The position numbers and the translations under genes were made by a program. Positions 40,306-50,245 of a stretch of 64,000 bases of DNA are shown one piece after another. Origin of the DNA: an uncultured Bacteroides sp. (lineage in GTDB: Bacteria; Bacteroidota; Bacteroidia; Bacteroidales; Bacteroidaceae); assembly GCA_947646015.1 (NCBI GenBank), contig CANSEY010000014.1:1-64000 (forward strand). The letters are read 5' to 3'. Numbering within the stretch: position 1 is the stretch's first letter; every line of letters begins with the position of its first letter. The notes under the pieces were generated by a model that was not told where the DNA came from, made no database searches, and saw nothing but the letters and a program-made list of their open reading frames with translations.

Positions 40306-40671
40306 TTAGTCGATAATCTTTTTGATTCGGATTTTTAGTTCCAAAGGATTGAATGGCTTCAGAATATAGTCTTCTGCCCCTTCTTCCAGTAATTTGATTC
40401 TTTCCGTAGTACTTTCTTCGCTGGACAGCATAACGATAGGAATTGACTTGAATAACTCATTGGCTTTCATATATCTGAGGAATTCATCTCCTCTCATTAA
40501 CGGCATACGAATATCGGAAATAATGAGATCGGGTACATTACCTTCATTAAGCCAATCTATTGCTTTAATAGGATTCTCCAAATACATAACGTCGTAATCC
40601 TTGCCTAAATATATACTTGCAACTTTTCCAATAGTCGCTTTATCGTCAACTAATAGTATCTTTTTTTTCAT
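40306..40671 (-). CDS. Stand-alone receiver (CheY-like) response regulator
   Basis: A 121-residue single-domain receiver with all phosphorylation residues: D9-D10, phosphoacceptor D53 in IISDIRMP, Ser/Thr at SSE (about 83) and K105 in ILKPFNP. It has no output domain, so it must act by protein contact. It is first in the cluster, 13 bp before the sugar transferase whose N-terminus looks like a dead receiver, suggesting that it controls the start of polysaccharide synthesis by binding that enzyme. Promoter TATATTTG at about 40754-40761. Confidence 0.9.
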   Translation of the reverse strand: MKKKILLVDDKATIGKVASIYLGKDYDVMYLENPIKAIDWLNEGNVPDLIISDIRMPLMRGDEFLRYMKANELFKSIPIVMLSSEESTTERIKLLEEGAEDYILKPFNPLELKIRIKKIID

Positions 40672-40861
40672 ACAAATAGAACCTTTCTATCGCTTGCTTT
40701 GCTACTTGATTTATATAGATTAAATTGAATCTCTTGCCTTTGTTTCACTTCGTGCAAATATATATATAATTTTAGAATAAACTTCCAATTAGCAGAAGTA
40801 AAATTCATGAAGATTATTATTTTTATTTATTAATAGAATATATCTGATACGTTTAGTGAGG

Positions 40862-40901
40862 AAAAAAACACGGATTTCATTATTTTTATGAAACCCGTGT
40901 T
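40862..40901 (-). terminator. Terminator after LruC lipoprotein 2
   Basis: AACACGGATTTCAT / ATGAAACCCGTGTT with a seven-base loop, then a T run on the minus strand. It sits just past the stop of the LruC gene. Confidence 0.82.
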
Positions 40902-40912
40902 GATAAGGGAGA

Positions 40913-43333
40913 TTAGTTTTTATTTGTTTGGAATACCTTGTTTACATCAAAATCATTCCACCATTTTTCATTTTCTGTACCACCGCTCGTTACCCAGTCA
41001 CTGAATTGTGAATAAGCAGTTTTGATATTTACATACTCCAAAGGCCATTTGAAATTGGAAGGAACCATGATGCCCCATGCCAGATTCTCTTTACTGATAT
41101 AATATTTTTTGCTGGCATGATGGCTGTTATCGTTGTTTCCGCCAAACAGATCGATATTTGCGAGTTTGGTTGGTTGGTAGCCTGCAACATGTATTTCCTT
41201 ACGTGGGTTTCTGTTGCCGTCTACAATGATAAAGACATTCAATTTGTTGACATTAAAGGCATCTGCTGATATTGTCGGATTATTGAATGTAATGGAGAAA
41301 CTGATATTTTTAGGTTTGGTATTGCCTGCATAGTCTGAGACAGTATTAATCTGCTCATACCGATCTCTTCCCAATACTTTATGAGCATCATCAAACAGAG
41401 GAATCACAGTATAATCCTGACCATTTTCGATATTGTTATTATTTAGATTGAAATTCTTGGCAAGAGTATTGTCACTGAATTCAACTGGCTGTGTAATGGC
41501 ATTGGCGGGTACATTGTCCAGCATAATAGCTGCTCCGATGCTTTTTGTTGCTCCGGCTGCGGATAAGTCAATACTCAACTCGAATTTTGTTACTTTATTC
41601 TCTTTATTAGTATATATTTTCCTTTTCTGAATGGTCAGAACGATGTCATTCATATCATAATCTCCATATAGTGGCCATTGGTCTTCAAAGAGGTAGGTAT
41701 AATTTTTGTTGTCTTCTACTTCAATGGGGAATTCAGGATTAGTAGGCGGAGTAGGAGTTCCTCCATTGTATCCATCACTACATTCTGATTCAGGTATTGA
41801 AACCGTGTTTTTACCTTCTTCTCCCCATTCTGCGCCACCGGTTATTGTCCAGCATATGTTCCAGTCATCTATTTTTTCAATAGGATGTTCAGAACAAATA
41901 ACTTGAAGGTTACCGGAATAGTGAATGAGATTCGGTTTTAATGTTTCAGCAACAGCTTTCTTAATGATAAGGAGTGCTTTTTCTGTTCCTGTACCTTTAA
42001 ATCCTCTGTCTTTGTTTTGATAACCGTATTCAGCCTTTTCTGTTATCTCAAATAGTGCTTTAGCTCCCAGTTCTATTTTTGCATTATTCATGTACAGTTC
42101 TTTACATTGAACATATCCACCACCATCAACTATTAAATGACCTTCTTTTATTTCTAATTCATCGGTTACTATTAATTTGCACTTATTGTAACAATAGTCA
42201 TTCCATGCAGAAATTTTCATTTCATCAGTATACCATGTTCCTTCATTTATCCAGGACCCTCCAGTGCAATTGATTTCTGTTTCTTCCTCCACTTCCATAG
42301 TTCCTGTGTTGATTATGTGGCTATCACCTTGAATTTTTATTTTTTCAACTTTAATTTTTCCTGCATTAGATATTGTACTACTGGCATTTTCTGCACTTAA
42401 TTTATCTTTAATATTGACAGAACCAGCATTGAAAAATACGGAAGAATTGGCGCAGATTAAGTTTTCGGTATTAATTGTTCCTAAATTATACAGTTTGTAA
42501 TTACTGTCTAGCTGTATTGTTTTATCTATTGTCAAAGTTGCTCCTGTACCTATTGTAATCATACAATTTTGTTGACCATTGTTTTGAGATTTAGGCATGG
42601 AAACTTTCTTTCCAGGCAGTATGTACAGGCAAGAGCCTGGAGATAGGTAAATCTGCTCAGACAACTTGATATCTTCTGTTACATATAATTTTAAATTGTT
42701 TTTCCATAAATTGATTATTTTTGTGGAAGCAGTAACTTCATAACTTCCACCTTCCACACAGTCATTTACACTAATAAATTTCTCAATACCACTTGGGCAT
42801 TCTAAAGGAAATAAAGATGTATCATCAGGATTGGGATCTGTTATTGTCGTAAAACTGCGAGTTGAAGCAGCGAGACTGCGTACAGAGGGAATAGTTGTTT
42901 TAAAATTGCAATTGGCAATTCCATTTGTAATTTCTGCACTTCTGACTGTAGCAAGTCCCGTTGGAGTGATTTCTTTTACAAAAAGAGTTTTGATTGTATT
43001 TTCGATTGAAATTTCTGAAGTATATGGTTCATTTCCTTTTGCAACACCTTTATCGAGAAGGCGTGCGTCTGATGAAATAATAGGATTTGTATCATATAAT
43101 TCCACTACATAATAGAATTCATCATTAGTTGGGGCATTAACTTCTACAGTTACTTTTATATTGGAGGTAGTTGCCCAGTCAAATCCATCCGGTGCAGCAA
43201 AACCGTCCCCCATTGGATTGGCTGTCTGATAAGACGGATCATATAGATCCTTCTCGGAATCTACGCAACTGGATAACATGCTTACTATTGCTATCGCAAT
43301 TATAGATGTAAGCAGAATTGTTTTTTTCATCAT
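40913..43333 (-). CDS. LruC domain (DUF4842) surface lipoprotein 2
   Basis: An 806-residue lipoprotein. The start at 43333 (MMKKTILLTSIIAIAIVSMLSSC) gives a normal signal peptide. The middle (about 200-490) is made of short regular strands with many Asn/Gly turns (TLTIDKTIQLDSNYKLYNLGTINTENLICANSS and similar), like a right-handed beta-solenoid. The C-terminal DUF4842/LruC part (about 560-806) holds FEDQWPLYGDYDMNDIVLTI with the calcium-type Asp-rich motif. Related to the lipoprotein at 32156 in the C-terminal domain only. Probably a surface protein or adhesin; function unknown. The promoter has a TATCTTTG box at 43369-43376. Confidence 0.87.
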   Translation of the reverse strand: MMKKTILLTSIIAIAIVSMLSSCVDSEKDLYDPSYQTANPMGDGFAAPDGFDWATTSNIKVTVEVNAPTNDEFYYVVELYDTNPIISSDARLLDKGVAKGNEPYTSEISIENTIKTLFVKEITPTGLATVRSAEITNGIANCNFKTTIPSVRSLAASTRSFTTITDPNPDDTSLFPLECPSGIEKFISVNDCVEGGSYEVTASTKIINLWKNNLKLYVTEDIKLSEQIYLSPGSCLYILPGKKVSMPKSQNNGQQNCMITIGTGATLTIDKTIQLDSNYKLYNLGTINTENLICANSSVFFNAGSVNIKDKLSAENASSTISNAGKIKVEKIKIQGDSHIINTGTMEVEEETEINCTGGSWINEGTWYTDEMKISAWNDYCYNKCKLIVTDELEIKEGHLIVDGGGYVQCKELYMNNAKIELGAKALFEITEKAEYGYQNKDRGFKGTGTEKALLIIKKAVAETLKPNLIHYSGNLQVICSEHPIEKIDDWNICWTITGGAEWGEEGKNTVSIPESECSDGYNGGTPTPPTNPEFPIEVEDNKNYTYLFEDQWPLYGDYDMNDIVLTIQKRKIYTNKENKVTKFELSIDLSAAGATKSIGAAIMLDNVPANAITQPVEFSDNTLAKNFNLNNNNIENGQDYTVIPLFDDAHKVLGRDRYEQINTVSDYAGNTKPKNISFSITFNNPTISADAFNVNKLNVFIIVDGNRNPRKEIHVAGYQPTKLANIDLFGGNNDNSHHASKKYYISKENLAWGIMVPSNFKWPLEYVNIKTAYSQFSDWVTSGGTENEKWWNDFDVNKVFQTNKN

Positions 43334-43470
43334 AATGTCTATTGTTTGATTGTTTTTTGTTTGTTGCAAAGATAGTTGTATATTTTGGATTAAAGATGTA
43401 TTTATTGATATTTCTTGTGTAAAAAGCAACGATATTTCCGTTTTGGTTCGCTTTATATGAAAAACGAAAG

Positions 43471-43530
43471 AGTAATCTCCTGATTTTTTCTTTTGCAGAA
43501 ATATTATAGGATGAAAATCAGGAGATTACT
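43471..43530 (-). terminator. Hairpin terminator after asparaginase gene
   Basis: Exact 17-bp arms AGTAATCTCCTGATTTT / AAAATCAGGAGATTACT with a 26-base loop, between asparaginase and LruC2. The long loop makes it a weaker call than the other terminators. Confidence 0.6.
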
Positions 43531-43546
43531 ATAGAGATTTTCTTTT

Positions 43547-44587
43547 TTAGGGTTTGGTTATTTCCCCTATTAAACAAGAGTTCATTTTGTATCGGATGTC
43601 TTTATTAGATAGTCCGTGTCCCAGCAAAAACATCAGTTTAGTTACAGCACATTCGGGAGTACTGTCATATCCACTGATAACACCTGCTTCGAGCAGATGC
43701 ATTCCGGTCTCGTAACGTCCCATTTCTACTGCTCCGGAAGCACATTGTGTGATGTTAACAATGATAATTCCACGATCAGTAGCCTCTTTTAATTCCCGGA
43801 TGAACCATTCTTTTTGCGGTGCATTTCCTGATCCGAATGTTTTCATCACGACAGCTTTCAATCCGGGGACATGGAGTAGTGAATGGATGATCTCCTCCTG
43901 GATGCCGGGAAAAAGAGTTAATATTACCACATTTGTATCAAACAGATAGTGTGGCTTTAGTGGTTTGTCCGGGGTCGGTTTGCGAATAAGGTTGGGCTCG
44001 TATTTAATATGGATGCCTACGCGTGCCAATGGCGGGTAATTGAAAGACCGGAAGGCATTAAAGTTCTCAGCATTGATTTTTGTGGTACGATTACCTCGCA
44101 TCAGGTGATTTTCAAAGAAAATACATACTTCGGGGACAATAGCTGTACCGTCTGGATTCTTGGCAGCAGCAATCTCGATTGCAGTGATCAGATTTTCTTT
44201 TCCGTCCGTACGCAGCGTTCCGATTGGCAATTGAGAACCGGTCAGAATAACAGGCTTACTCAGATTTTCGAGCATAAAACTTAGGGCGGAAGCAGTATAG
44301 GCCATTGTATCCGTTCCATGCAGAATAACAAAACCATCAAAATGGTCGTAATTATAGTTGATGATCTTTACAAGTTTTGCCCAGTAAGCAGGCTCCATAT
44401 CCGAGGAGTCGAGAGGAGGTTCGAATTGATAGGAGGAAATGCGATAGTTGAATCTTTTCAGCTCAGGAACGTGCTTGAGCAAATGGTCGAAATTAAAGTT
44501 TTCTAAGGCACCTGTCTCCGGATTTTCTATCATTCCGATAGTTCCACCCGTGTAAATCAACAAAACAGAAGGGGTCTCTACTCTCAT
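43547..44587 (-). CDS. ansA: Type I L-asparaginase
   Basis: A 346-residue cytoplasmic asparaginase (Asn to Asp plus ammonia). The first catalytic Thr is in LLIYTGGTIGM (about residues 9-19) and the second triad segment is HGTDTMAYTASALSF (about 90). QCASGAVEMGRY is near the C-terminus. It has no signal peptide, as expected for type I. It is a monocistronic unit with its own -7 box (TATCTTTG at 44616-44623) and a downstream hairpin. It is followed upstream on the same strand by the trp operon end at 44853. Confidence 0.95.
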   Translation of the reverse strand: MRVETPSVLLIYTGGTIGMIENPETGALENFNFDHLLKHVPELKRFNYRISSYQFEPPLDSSDMEPAYWAKLVKIINYNYDHFDGFVILHGTDTMAYTASALSFMLENLSKPVILTGSQLPIGTLRTDGKENLITAIEIAAAKNPDGTAIVPEVCIFFENHLMRGNRTTKINAENFNAFRSFNYPPLARVGIHIKYEPNLIRKPTPDKPLKPHYLFDTNVVILTLFPGIQEEIIHSLLHVPGLKAVVMKTFGSGNAPQKEWFIRELKEATDRGIIIVNITQCASGAVEMGRYETGMHLLEAGVISGYDSTPECAVTKLMFLLGHGLSNKDIRYKMNSCLIGEITKP

Positions 44588-44852
44588 AATTGATGAATTT
44601 CTGTTAAAACGCTGACAAAGATATAGATTAATTGCGAATTATGAATAGTAAATGATGAATTTGTTCGTAGTTTGCAGTGAAATGTTATAAATATGGATAT
44701 TTATGCGGAATTATACGATGGATTAAAAGAAAAAATGAAGTGAGTCGTAAAAATAGTCAAGTAGCTAAAATTGTTCGGAAAGAATGGTTATGCAAAGCAA
44801 AACGATGCTGTCCGGCTATTTTAGCTACTATTTGTCTGACTATTTCCTATGT

Positions 44853-45623
44853 CTATTTAAGTGCATTTTTCAGTTTCAGAATGGCTTTTTCCGGATCTTT
44901 TTCTTCTTCAAGCAGAGTGACAAAGCGGCTACCGATGATAGCTCCGGAAGCATGTTCGCAAGCTGCTTGAAAAGTAGCTTTGTTGGAGATACCGAAACCT
45001 ACCATTAGCGGGTTGCGTAGATTCATGTCTTCGATCTTTTTGAAATAGGCACGTTTCTGTTCGTTGAAGTCCTGTTGTGCGCCTGTAGTAGCTGCGGATG
45101 AAACCATATAGATGAATCCGTCTGTATGTGCATCGATCTCACGTACCCGCTCTTCACTGGTCTCCGGGGTGATGAGCATGATTACTTTGATTCCATAACG
45201 TTCGGCAATGATACGGTAGTGATCCTGATAATCTCTGAAAGGTAAGTCGGGGATGATAACGCCGTCTATTCCGCATTCCACGCATTTGCGGCAGAAGTTT
45301 TCAAATCCGAACTGCATAATAGGGTTTAAGTATCCCATAAATACCAATGGAATGCTTACTTCCTGGCGAATGTTTCGTAATTGTTCGAAAAGGAGTTTCA
45401 GTGACATGCCGTTTCGTAATGCCTGAGTGGCAGCGTTTTGGATGACAATACCGTCCGCCATTGGATCACTGAATGGGATTCCGATTTCGATCATGCTGAC
45501 CCCATGTTTTTCGAGAGTACGGATGACATTGACTGTTCCATCAAGGGCAGGATCACCTGCACAAAAATAAATAGAAAGAATATCTTTCTTGTTGCTATTA
45601 AAGAGTTGATTAATTCTGTTCAT
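44853..45623 (-). CDS. trpA: Tryptophan synthase alpha chain
   Basis: A 256-residue TIM-barrel enzyme that splits indole-3-glycerol phosphate to indole and glyceraldehyde 3-phosphate and hands indole to TrpB. The catalytic Glu is in MIEIGIPFSDPMADG (about residue 48), the catalytic Asp in DGVIIPDLPF, and the phosphate site in MVGFGIS near 230. Last gene of the trp operon; it is unusual in being separated from trpB by five genes. It follows trpF by 18 bp. Confidence 0.97.
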   Translation of the reverse strand: MNRINQLFNSNKKDILSIYFCAGDPALDGTVNVIRTLEKHGVSMIEIGIPFSDPMADGIVIQNAATQALRNGMSLKLLFEQLRNIRQEVSIPLVFMGYLNPIMQFGFENFCRKCVECGIDGVIIPDLPFRDYQDHYRIIAERYGIKVIMLITPETSEERVREIDAHTDGFIYMVSSAATTGAQQDFNEQKRAYFKKIEDMNLRNPLMVGFGISNKATFQAACEHASGAIIGSRFVTLLEEEKDPEKAILKLKNALK

Positions 45624-45641
45624 GATTTTGAGAATTTAAAT

Positions 45642-46265
45642 TTATGACTTTAGTTCATTTAGAAACATCCGGATTCGTTCCGGGTCCTTTTCCCCGGGCT
45701 TCAGTTCGAAACGGCTGTTCAGGTCGTACCCTGCCAGACGGGGATGGTTGAATGCTTTCAATGCATTGGCACTGTGTGAGTTGATACCGCCACTCAATAG
45801 GAATGGAACTTGTCCGTTGTAGGTATGCAGAATGTTCCAGTCGAATTGGTTTCCTGAGCCACCATACTGCTCACATTTCGTATCAAACAGGAAAAGATTG
45901 CAAGCTTTTTCATACTCGCTTACGTGATTCAAATCTTTTGGGCGAGCCACAGAAAAAGCTTTGATGATTTTCAGGCCGGAGGTGCGCAATGACTGACAGT
46001 ATTCCGGTGATTCTTTGCCGTGGAGCTGGATATATTCCAGCCCGAAACGGTCGGCGTACATCGTGATTACATCTTTGTCTTCATTCACAAAAACTCCGAC
46101 ACGGCGGGCACGAACGGGCAGGTAAGCGGGAAGTTCGTAGATATAACGGGGAGATTTGGGATAGAAGATAAATCCTATCATATCCACTTTTTGTAGTGAC
46201 TCCACATCCCGTATATTGGGGGCTTCACGCATACCGCATACTTTGATGATTTTTCCGTTGATCAT
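45642..46265 (-). CDS. trpF: Phosphoribosylanthranilate isomerase
   Basis: A 207-residue (beta-alpha)8 enzyme converting phosphoribosylanthranilate to CdRP. The N-terminal catalytic Cys is in IKVCGMRE (about residue 10), IQLHGKES is in the middle, and the general acid Asp is in LFLFDTKCEQYGGSGNQFDW. LLSGGINSHSANAL forms the phosphate loop. It stands alone rather than fused to trpC. Spacing of 18 bp downstream and 30 bp upstream fits the operon. Confidence 0.97.
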   Translation of the reverse strand: MINGKIIKVCGMREAPNIRDVESLQKVDMIGFIFYPKSPRYIYELPAYLPVRARRVGVFVNEDKDVITMYADRFGLEYIQLHGKESPEYCQSLRTSGLKIIKAFSVARPKDLNHVSEYEKACNLFLFDTKCEQYGGSGNQFDWNILHTYNGQVPFLLSGGINSHSANALKAFNHPRLAGYDLNSRFELKPGEKDPERIRMFLNELKS

Positions 46266-46295
46266 AGGGCTGTCCGTTTTTGGAAGTTCATGTAT

Positions 46296-47078
46296 TTATT
46301 GAATGGCTTTCAGAAAGTTCTGCAGCGTTTCTGCCGGTTGCGGAGTTTTCATAAATGTCTCTCCGATGAGGAATCCCCGGAATCCGGCAGTCCGAAGACG
46401 TTTTACCACTTCCGGATCGGAAATGCCACTCTCCGATACTAATACCGCATCTTGTGGAAGTTGTCCTGCCAGTCGGAAAGAGTTTTCTACATCTGTGAAG
46501 AAAGTACCCAGATTGCGATTATTAATCCCAATCATATCAATTTTACTATTAATATAAGGTAACTCTTCCGCACTATGGATTTCAAGTAATACTTCCAGTC
46601 CCAGTTCATGTGCCTGCTCTGCCAGTTCCTGACATTTTTCCTGTTTCAGTGCGGCGGCGATAAGAAGTACGGCATCCGCACCGACAATTTTTGCCTGATA
46701 TAACTGATACTCATCAATGATAAAGTCTTTTCTTATAATGGGAACATCGACCAAAGGACGTGCTGTACGGATATCTTTCAGACTTCCTCCAAAAAATTTC
46801 TCATCAGTGAGAATAGAGAGGGCGGAAGCACCTGCCGCCACATAAGACGGAACAATCTCTTCGGGACGTGCTTCCTGTTTGATCCACCCTTTGGATGGTG
46901 ACCGACGCTTAAATTCGGCTATAATACCGGAATCGGAAGAAGCCAATGCCTGTTTCATAGAACGGGCAGCCGGAACTTCATTGATACCTTCCTGCAACTG
47001 TTCGATGGAAATAGCCTGCTTTTGCAAATCGACTTCAAACCGTTTGTTAGCTATAATTTCGGATAATATATCTTTCAT
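46296..47078 (-). CDS. trpC: Indole-3-glycerol phosphate synthase
   Basis: A 260-residue TIM-barrel enzyme closing CdRP to indole-3-glycerol phosphate. Signatures: EFKRRSPSKGWI (catalytic Glu and Lys, about 50-62), DVPIIRKDFIIDEYQ (Lys about 115), GINNRNLGTF and VSESGISDPE. The start at 47078 (MKDILSEIIANK) matches the family; an in-frame Met 18 codons upstream would add an unrelated extension. It is preceded by a 78-bp gap after trpD, the second longest in the operon. Confidence 0.96.
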   Translation of the reverse strand: MKDILSEIIANKRFEVDLQKQAISIEQLQEGINEVPAARSMKQALASSDSGIIAEFKRRSPSKGWIKQEARPEEIVPSYVAAGASALSILTDEKFFGGSLKDIRTARPLVDVPIIRKDFIIDEYQLYQAKIVGADAVLLIAAALKQEKCQELAEQAHELGLEVLLEIHSAEELPYINSKIDMIGINNRNLGTFFTDVENSFRLAGQLPQDAVLVSESGISDPEVVKRLRTAGFRGFLIGETFMKTPQPAETLQNFLKAIQ

Positions 47079-47156
47079 TAATCTTAAATTTTGAATCAAG
47101 GCAAAGGATATCGCATATTCATCCTTTACCACTTATCATTTATAACTTATTACCTA

Positions 47157-48155
47157 TTACTTATTATTCAATTCAATGAATTTCTTCAGTGTAGCCAATG
47201 CCCGGCCACTTTCTAGTGATTCTTTAGCGAGGGCGATGCACTCTTCAATCGTTTTTTCCGGACGAACTACTTGAATAGCGAAAGCTGCATTGATAACAAC
47301 CACGTTTTTCTGTGCTTCCGTAGCTGTATTGTTCATGATGTTATCAAAGATTTTAGCAGCATCTTCCGGTGTCTGTCCACCATCCAGATCAGTATCCTGA
47401 TAACGTGCAAATCCGAGACCTTCCGGAGTATAAATCTTCTCATTGCCACAGGTAGCTACCTTAAACTCGTTCGTCAGAGAAATCTCATCATATCCGTCCA
47501 GGCTATGTACAACGGCAAATTTAGTCTTACTCTCCTGATAAGTATAGGTATAAAGGCGCAAAAGTGGAAGATTATACACACCTAAAAGCTGATAAGTCGG
47601 CAATACAGGATTGACCAACGGACCGAGCATATTAAAGAATGTACGTACCGCCAATCCTTTACGGATCGGGGCAACTGCCTTCAGTGCCGGATTGAACAAA
47701 GGAGCGTGCAGATAAGCAATATTACATTGTTCCATGCTGCGCCGCATCTGATCAACATCACTTGTGAATTTAACCCCATGCTGCTCCATCACATTGCTGG
47801 CACCGCTGACTGAAGTAGCTCCATAATTGCCATGTTTTACTACCGGAATACCTGCTCCGGCTACTGTAAAGCAGGCCGCCGTAGAAATGTTGAACGTATT
47901 TTTTCCATCTCCTCCCGTACCGACAATATCGATCGGAGCAAACTCGCTCAAATCAACCGGAACCCGCATTTCCAATAATGCATCACGGAATCCGCATAAT
48001 TCTTCGACAGAAATATTACGCATCAGAAAGACAGTAATCAGTGATGCTACCTGTACGTCATTATATTTCCCTTGTGCGATGTTTTGCAGGATAGTACGTG
48101 CTTCATCGCGTCCCAAATATTGGTGTTCGAAAAGTTTATATAGAATCTGTTTCAT
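47157..48155 (-). CDS. trpD: Anthranilate phosphoribosyltransferase
   Basis: A 332-residue enzyme joining PRPP to anthranilate. The PRPP-binding GTGGDGKNTFNISTA motif is at about 80-94, the KHGNYGATSVSGASN loop follows, and a second conserved block is VAPIRKGLAVRTFFNMLGPLVNP. It is separate from trpG, which ends 4 bp before its start, so the two are translationally close. Length is normal. Confidence 0.97.
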   Translation of the reverse strand: MKQILYKLFEHQYLGRDEARTILQNIAQGKYNDVQVASLITVFLMRNISVEELCGFRDALLEMRVPVDLSEFAPIDIVGTGGDGKNTFNISTAACFTVAGAGIPVVKHGNYGATSVSGASNVMEQHGVKFTSDVDQMRRSMEQCNIAYLHAPLFNPALKAVAPIRKGLAVRTFFNMLGPLVNPVLPTYQLLGVYNLPLLRLYTYTYQESKTKFAVVHSLDGYDEISLTNEFKVATCGNEKIYTPEGLGFARYQDTDLDGGQTPEDAAKIFDNIMNNTATEAQKNVVVINAAFAIQVVRPEKTIEECIALAKESLESGRALATLKKFIELNNK

Positions 48156-48159
48156 AAGT

Positions 48160-48726
48160 TTATTCGTTTAAGAAGTTTTTGATGATTTCTTTTCCTTGCG
48201 GAGTCAGTACGGATTCGGGATGGAACTGGATGCCATGTACATCATAGGTTTTGTGACGTAATGCCATGATTTGTCCTTCCTGACTTTCAGCAGTTATCTC
48301 CAGGCACTCGGGAAAACCTTCCCGGCTGACTACCCAGGAATGATAACGTCCGACAGGTATCTCTTTGCCCAGCCCTTCAAAAAGTACGTCTTTCTGCAGG
48401 ATGCTGATCGGTGTCTGTACACCGTGATATACTTCTTTCAGGTTTTCCAGTCGTGCACCAAAAGCCTCGCCGATGGCCTGATGTCCCAGACAAACGCCTA
48501 AAATACTCTTTGTCGGTGCATATCGTTTGATAATGGGCAATAGCAAGCCTGCTTCTTCGGGTATTCCCGGCCCCGGTGAAAGTATGATCTTATCAAATCG
48601 TTCCACTTTATCAAGGTTTATCTGGTCGTTGCGGACTACTTCGACGTCTGTAGCTCCCAGTTCTTTCACTGCATGCAGCAAATTGTAGGTGAAAGAATCA
48701 TAGTTATCTAAAAGTAATATTTTCAT
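48160..48726 (-). CDS. trpG: Anthranilate synthase glutaminase subunit
   Basis: A 188-residue class I glutamine amidotransferase supplying ammonia to TrpE. The triad is visible: nucleophile Cys in ILGVCLGHQAIGEAFG (about residue 79), and His and Glu in GIQFHPESVLT (about 171-173). LSPGPGIPEEAG forms the oxyanion region. Stand-alone form. In some bacteria this subunit also serves folate synthesis; the operon position argues for tryptophan. Confidence 0.97.
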   Translation of the reverse strand: MKILLLDNYDSFTYNLLHAVKELGATDVEVVRNDQINLDKVERFDKIILSPGPGIPEEAGLLLPIIKRYAPTKSILGVCLGHQAIGEAFGARLENLKEVYHGVQTPISILQKDVLFEGLGKEIPVGRYHSWVVSREGFPECLEITAESQEGQIMALRHKTYDVHGIQFHPESVLTPQGKEIIKNFLNE

Positions 48727-48794
48727 TTTATTGTTATTGTAAAATTGTTGTTCAAATACTGTTTCTGACTTATCAGGCAGATCGCTCTGAACAG

Positions 48795-50201
48795 TTAGTT
48801 TTTTAAATTAACAGCTAAATCGATAGCCTTTTTAAGAGCTCCTAATTTATTGTTTACCTCTTGCAGCTCGTATTCATCCTGACTGCGTGCAACGATACCG
48901 CCTCCGGCCTGGAACCACAACTCGTTATTCCGGCTGACAAAAGTACGGATGGTGATTGCCTGGTTCAGTTCTCCGTTAAGTCCGATAAAGCCGATACAGC
49001 CGCCATAAGCACCGCGGTTATGAGGTTCGATTTCACTGATCAGCTGCATGGCGCGTACTTTCGGTGCTCCGCTCAACGTTCCCGCAGGGAAAGTATCGAT
49101 GAAAGTTTTAATCTTATCCGCCCCTTCATTCAGCTGACCGCTCACGCGGCTGACCAGATGAATCACATGACTGTAATACTGTGGTTCCTTATAAAACAAT
49201 ACCCGTACATCATGGCAATTACGTGAAAGATCATTTCTTGCCAGATCAACCAGCATCACATGCTCCGCGTTCTCTTTCGGATCGGCAAGCAGTGCTTCCG
49301 CCAATTCGCGGTCTTTTACCGTATCTCCGGTACGGCGGGTTGTTCCGGCAATCGGGTCGATGTAGGCACGTCCGTCTTCAATTTTACAGTGAGTCTCCGG
49401 TGAAGAACCGAAAATGCGGTATCCCCCGAAATCGAAATAGAAAAGATAGGGAGAAGGATTGATGCTGCGAAGAGCACGATAAACTTTGAAATCATCTCCG
49501 GCATAAGGCTGGACGAATCTTCTGGAAAGGACAATCTGAAAAACGTCGCCACGCATACAATGAGCAATACCTTTGCGAACGTTCGCTTTATGTTCCTCAT
49601 CGGAGATCGGGCTGCTGACAGGACCTGTTACCGAGAAATTATAAGAAGCATAATTTCTGTTTTCGATGGCAGCCTCCAGTTCCGGCAAACCGCTTTCTTC
49701 ACCTTCGCCCAGCATTTCTACCAATGTCAATTCATTCTTGAAATGATTGAAAACGATGATATACTTATATAATATGTATAGCAAGTCCGGAGCATCATTC
49801 TGCTCATCATGACTTTCTTTCACTGGGATATGTTCGAAGTATTTCACTGCGTTGAATGTGGTGTATCCGTAAAGTCCGCATACATTCTTGTTTTCTCCGG
49901 TCACTTGAAACTGACTGATGAATTGATTCATCGCTTTTTCTACGGTGAATGATTGGGTGAGCGGCTCTTCTTTCCGGCTGTTGTCGGGATAACTGGCAGT
50001 GACTATTCCGCTATTGACACCGATACTTGCCAGCGGACAAAGAGCGATGAACGAAAGGGAATTTTCTCCTGCATGATAATCGGAGCTCTCCATCAATGCA
50101 GATTGCGGGTACATATCACGTACTTTCAGATAGATACTGACAGGAGTGTGCATATCTCCGAGTACCTGTTTGCTATGGGCTGTATAACTGAATGTTTTCA
50201 T
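48795..50201 (-). CDS. trpE: Anthranilate synthase component I
   Basis: A 468-residue chorismate-using enzyme. The start at 50201 (MKTFSYTAHSKQVLG) avoids a seven-residue extension without support. The catalytic core has VLSRRFVQPYAGDDFKVYRALRSINPSPYLFYF, GSSPETHCKIEDG, DPIAGTTRRTG, LVDLARNDLSR, PAGTLSGAPKVRAM and GAYGGCIGFIG. The N-terminal regulatory region includes LMESSDYHAGENSLSFIAL, which matches the ESxx..S element used for Trp feedback binding, so allosteric inhibition is likely in addition to attenuation. Confidence 0.97.
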   Translation of the reverse strand: MKTFSYTAHSKQVLGDMHTPVSIYLKVRDMYPQSALMESSDYHAGENSLSFIALCPLASIGVNSGIVTASYPDNSRKEEPLTQSFTVEKAMNQFISQFQVTGENKNVCGLYGYTTFNAVKYFEHIPVKESHDEQNDAPDLLYILYKYIIVFNHFKNELTLVEMLGEGEESGLPELEAAIENRNYASYNFSVTGPVSSPISDEEHKANVRKGIAHCMRGDVFQIVLSRRFVQPYAGDDFKVYRALRSINPSPYLFYFDFGGYRIFGSSPETHCKIEDGRAYIDPIAGTTRRTGDTVKDRELAEALLADPKENAEHVMLVDLARNDLSRNCHDVRVLFYKEPQYYSHVIHLVSRVSGQLNEGADKIKTFIDTFPAGTLSGAPKVRAMQLISEIEPHNRGAYGGCIGFIGLNGELNQAITIRTFVSRNNELWFQAGGGIVARSQDEYELQEVNNKLGALKKAIDLAVNLKN

Positions 50202-50245
50202 TTTTATAATTTCTAAATTCAAACTACAAAACTAGATGTTGATAA

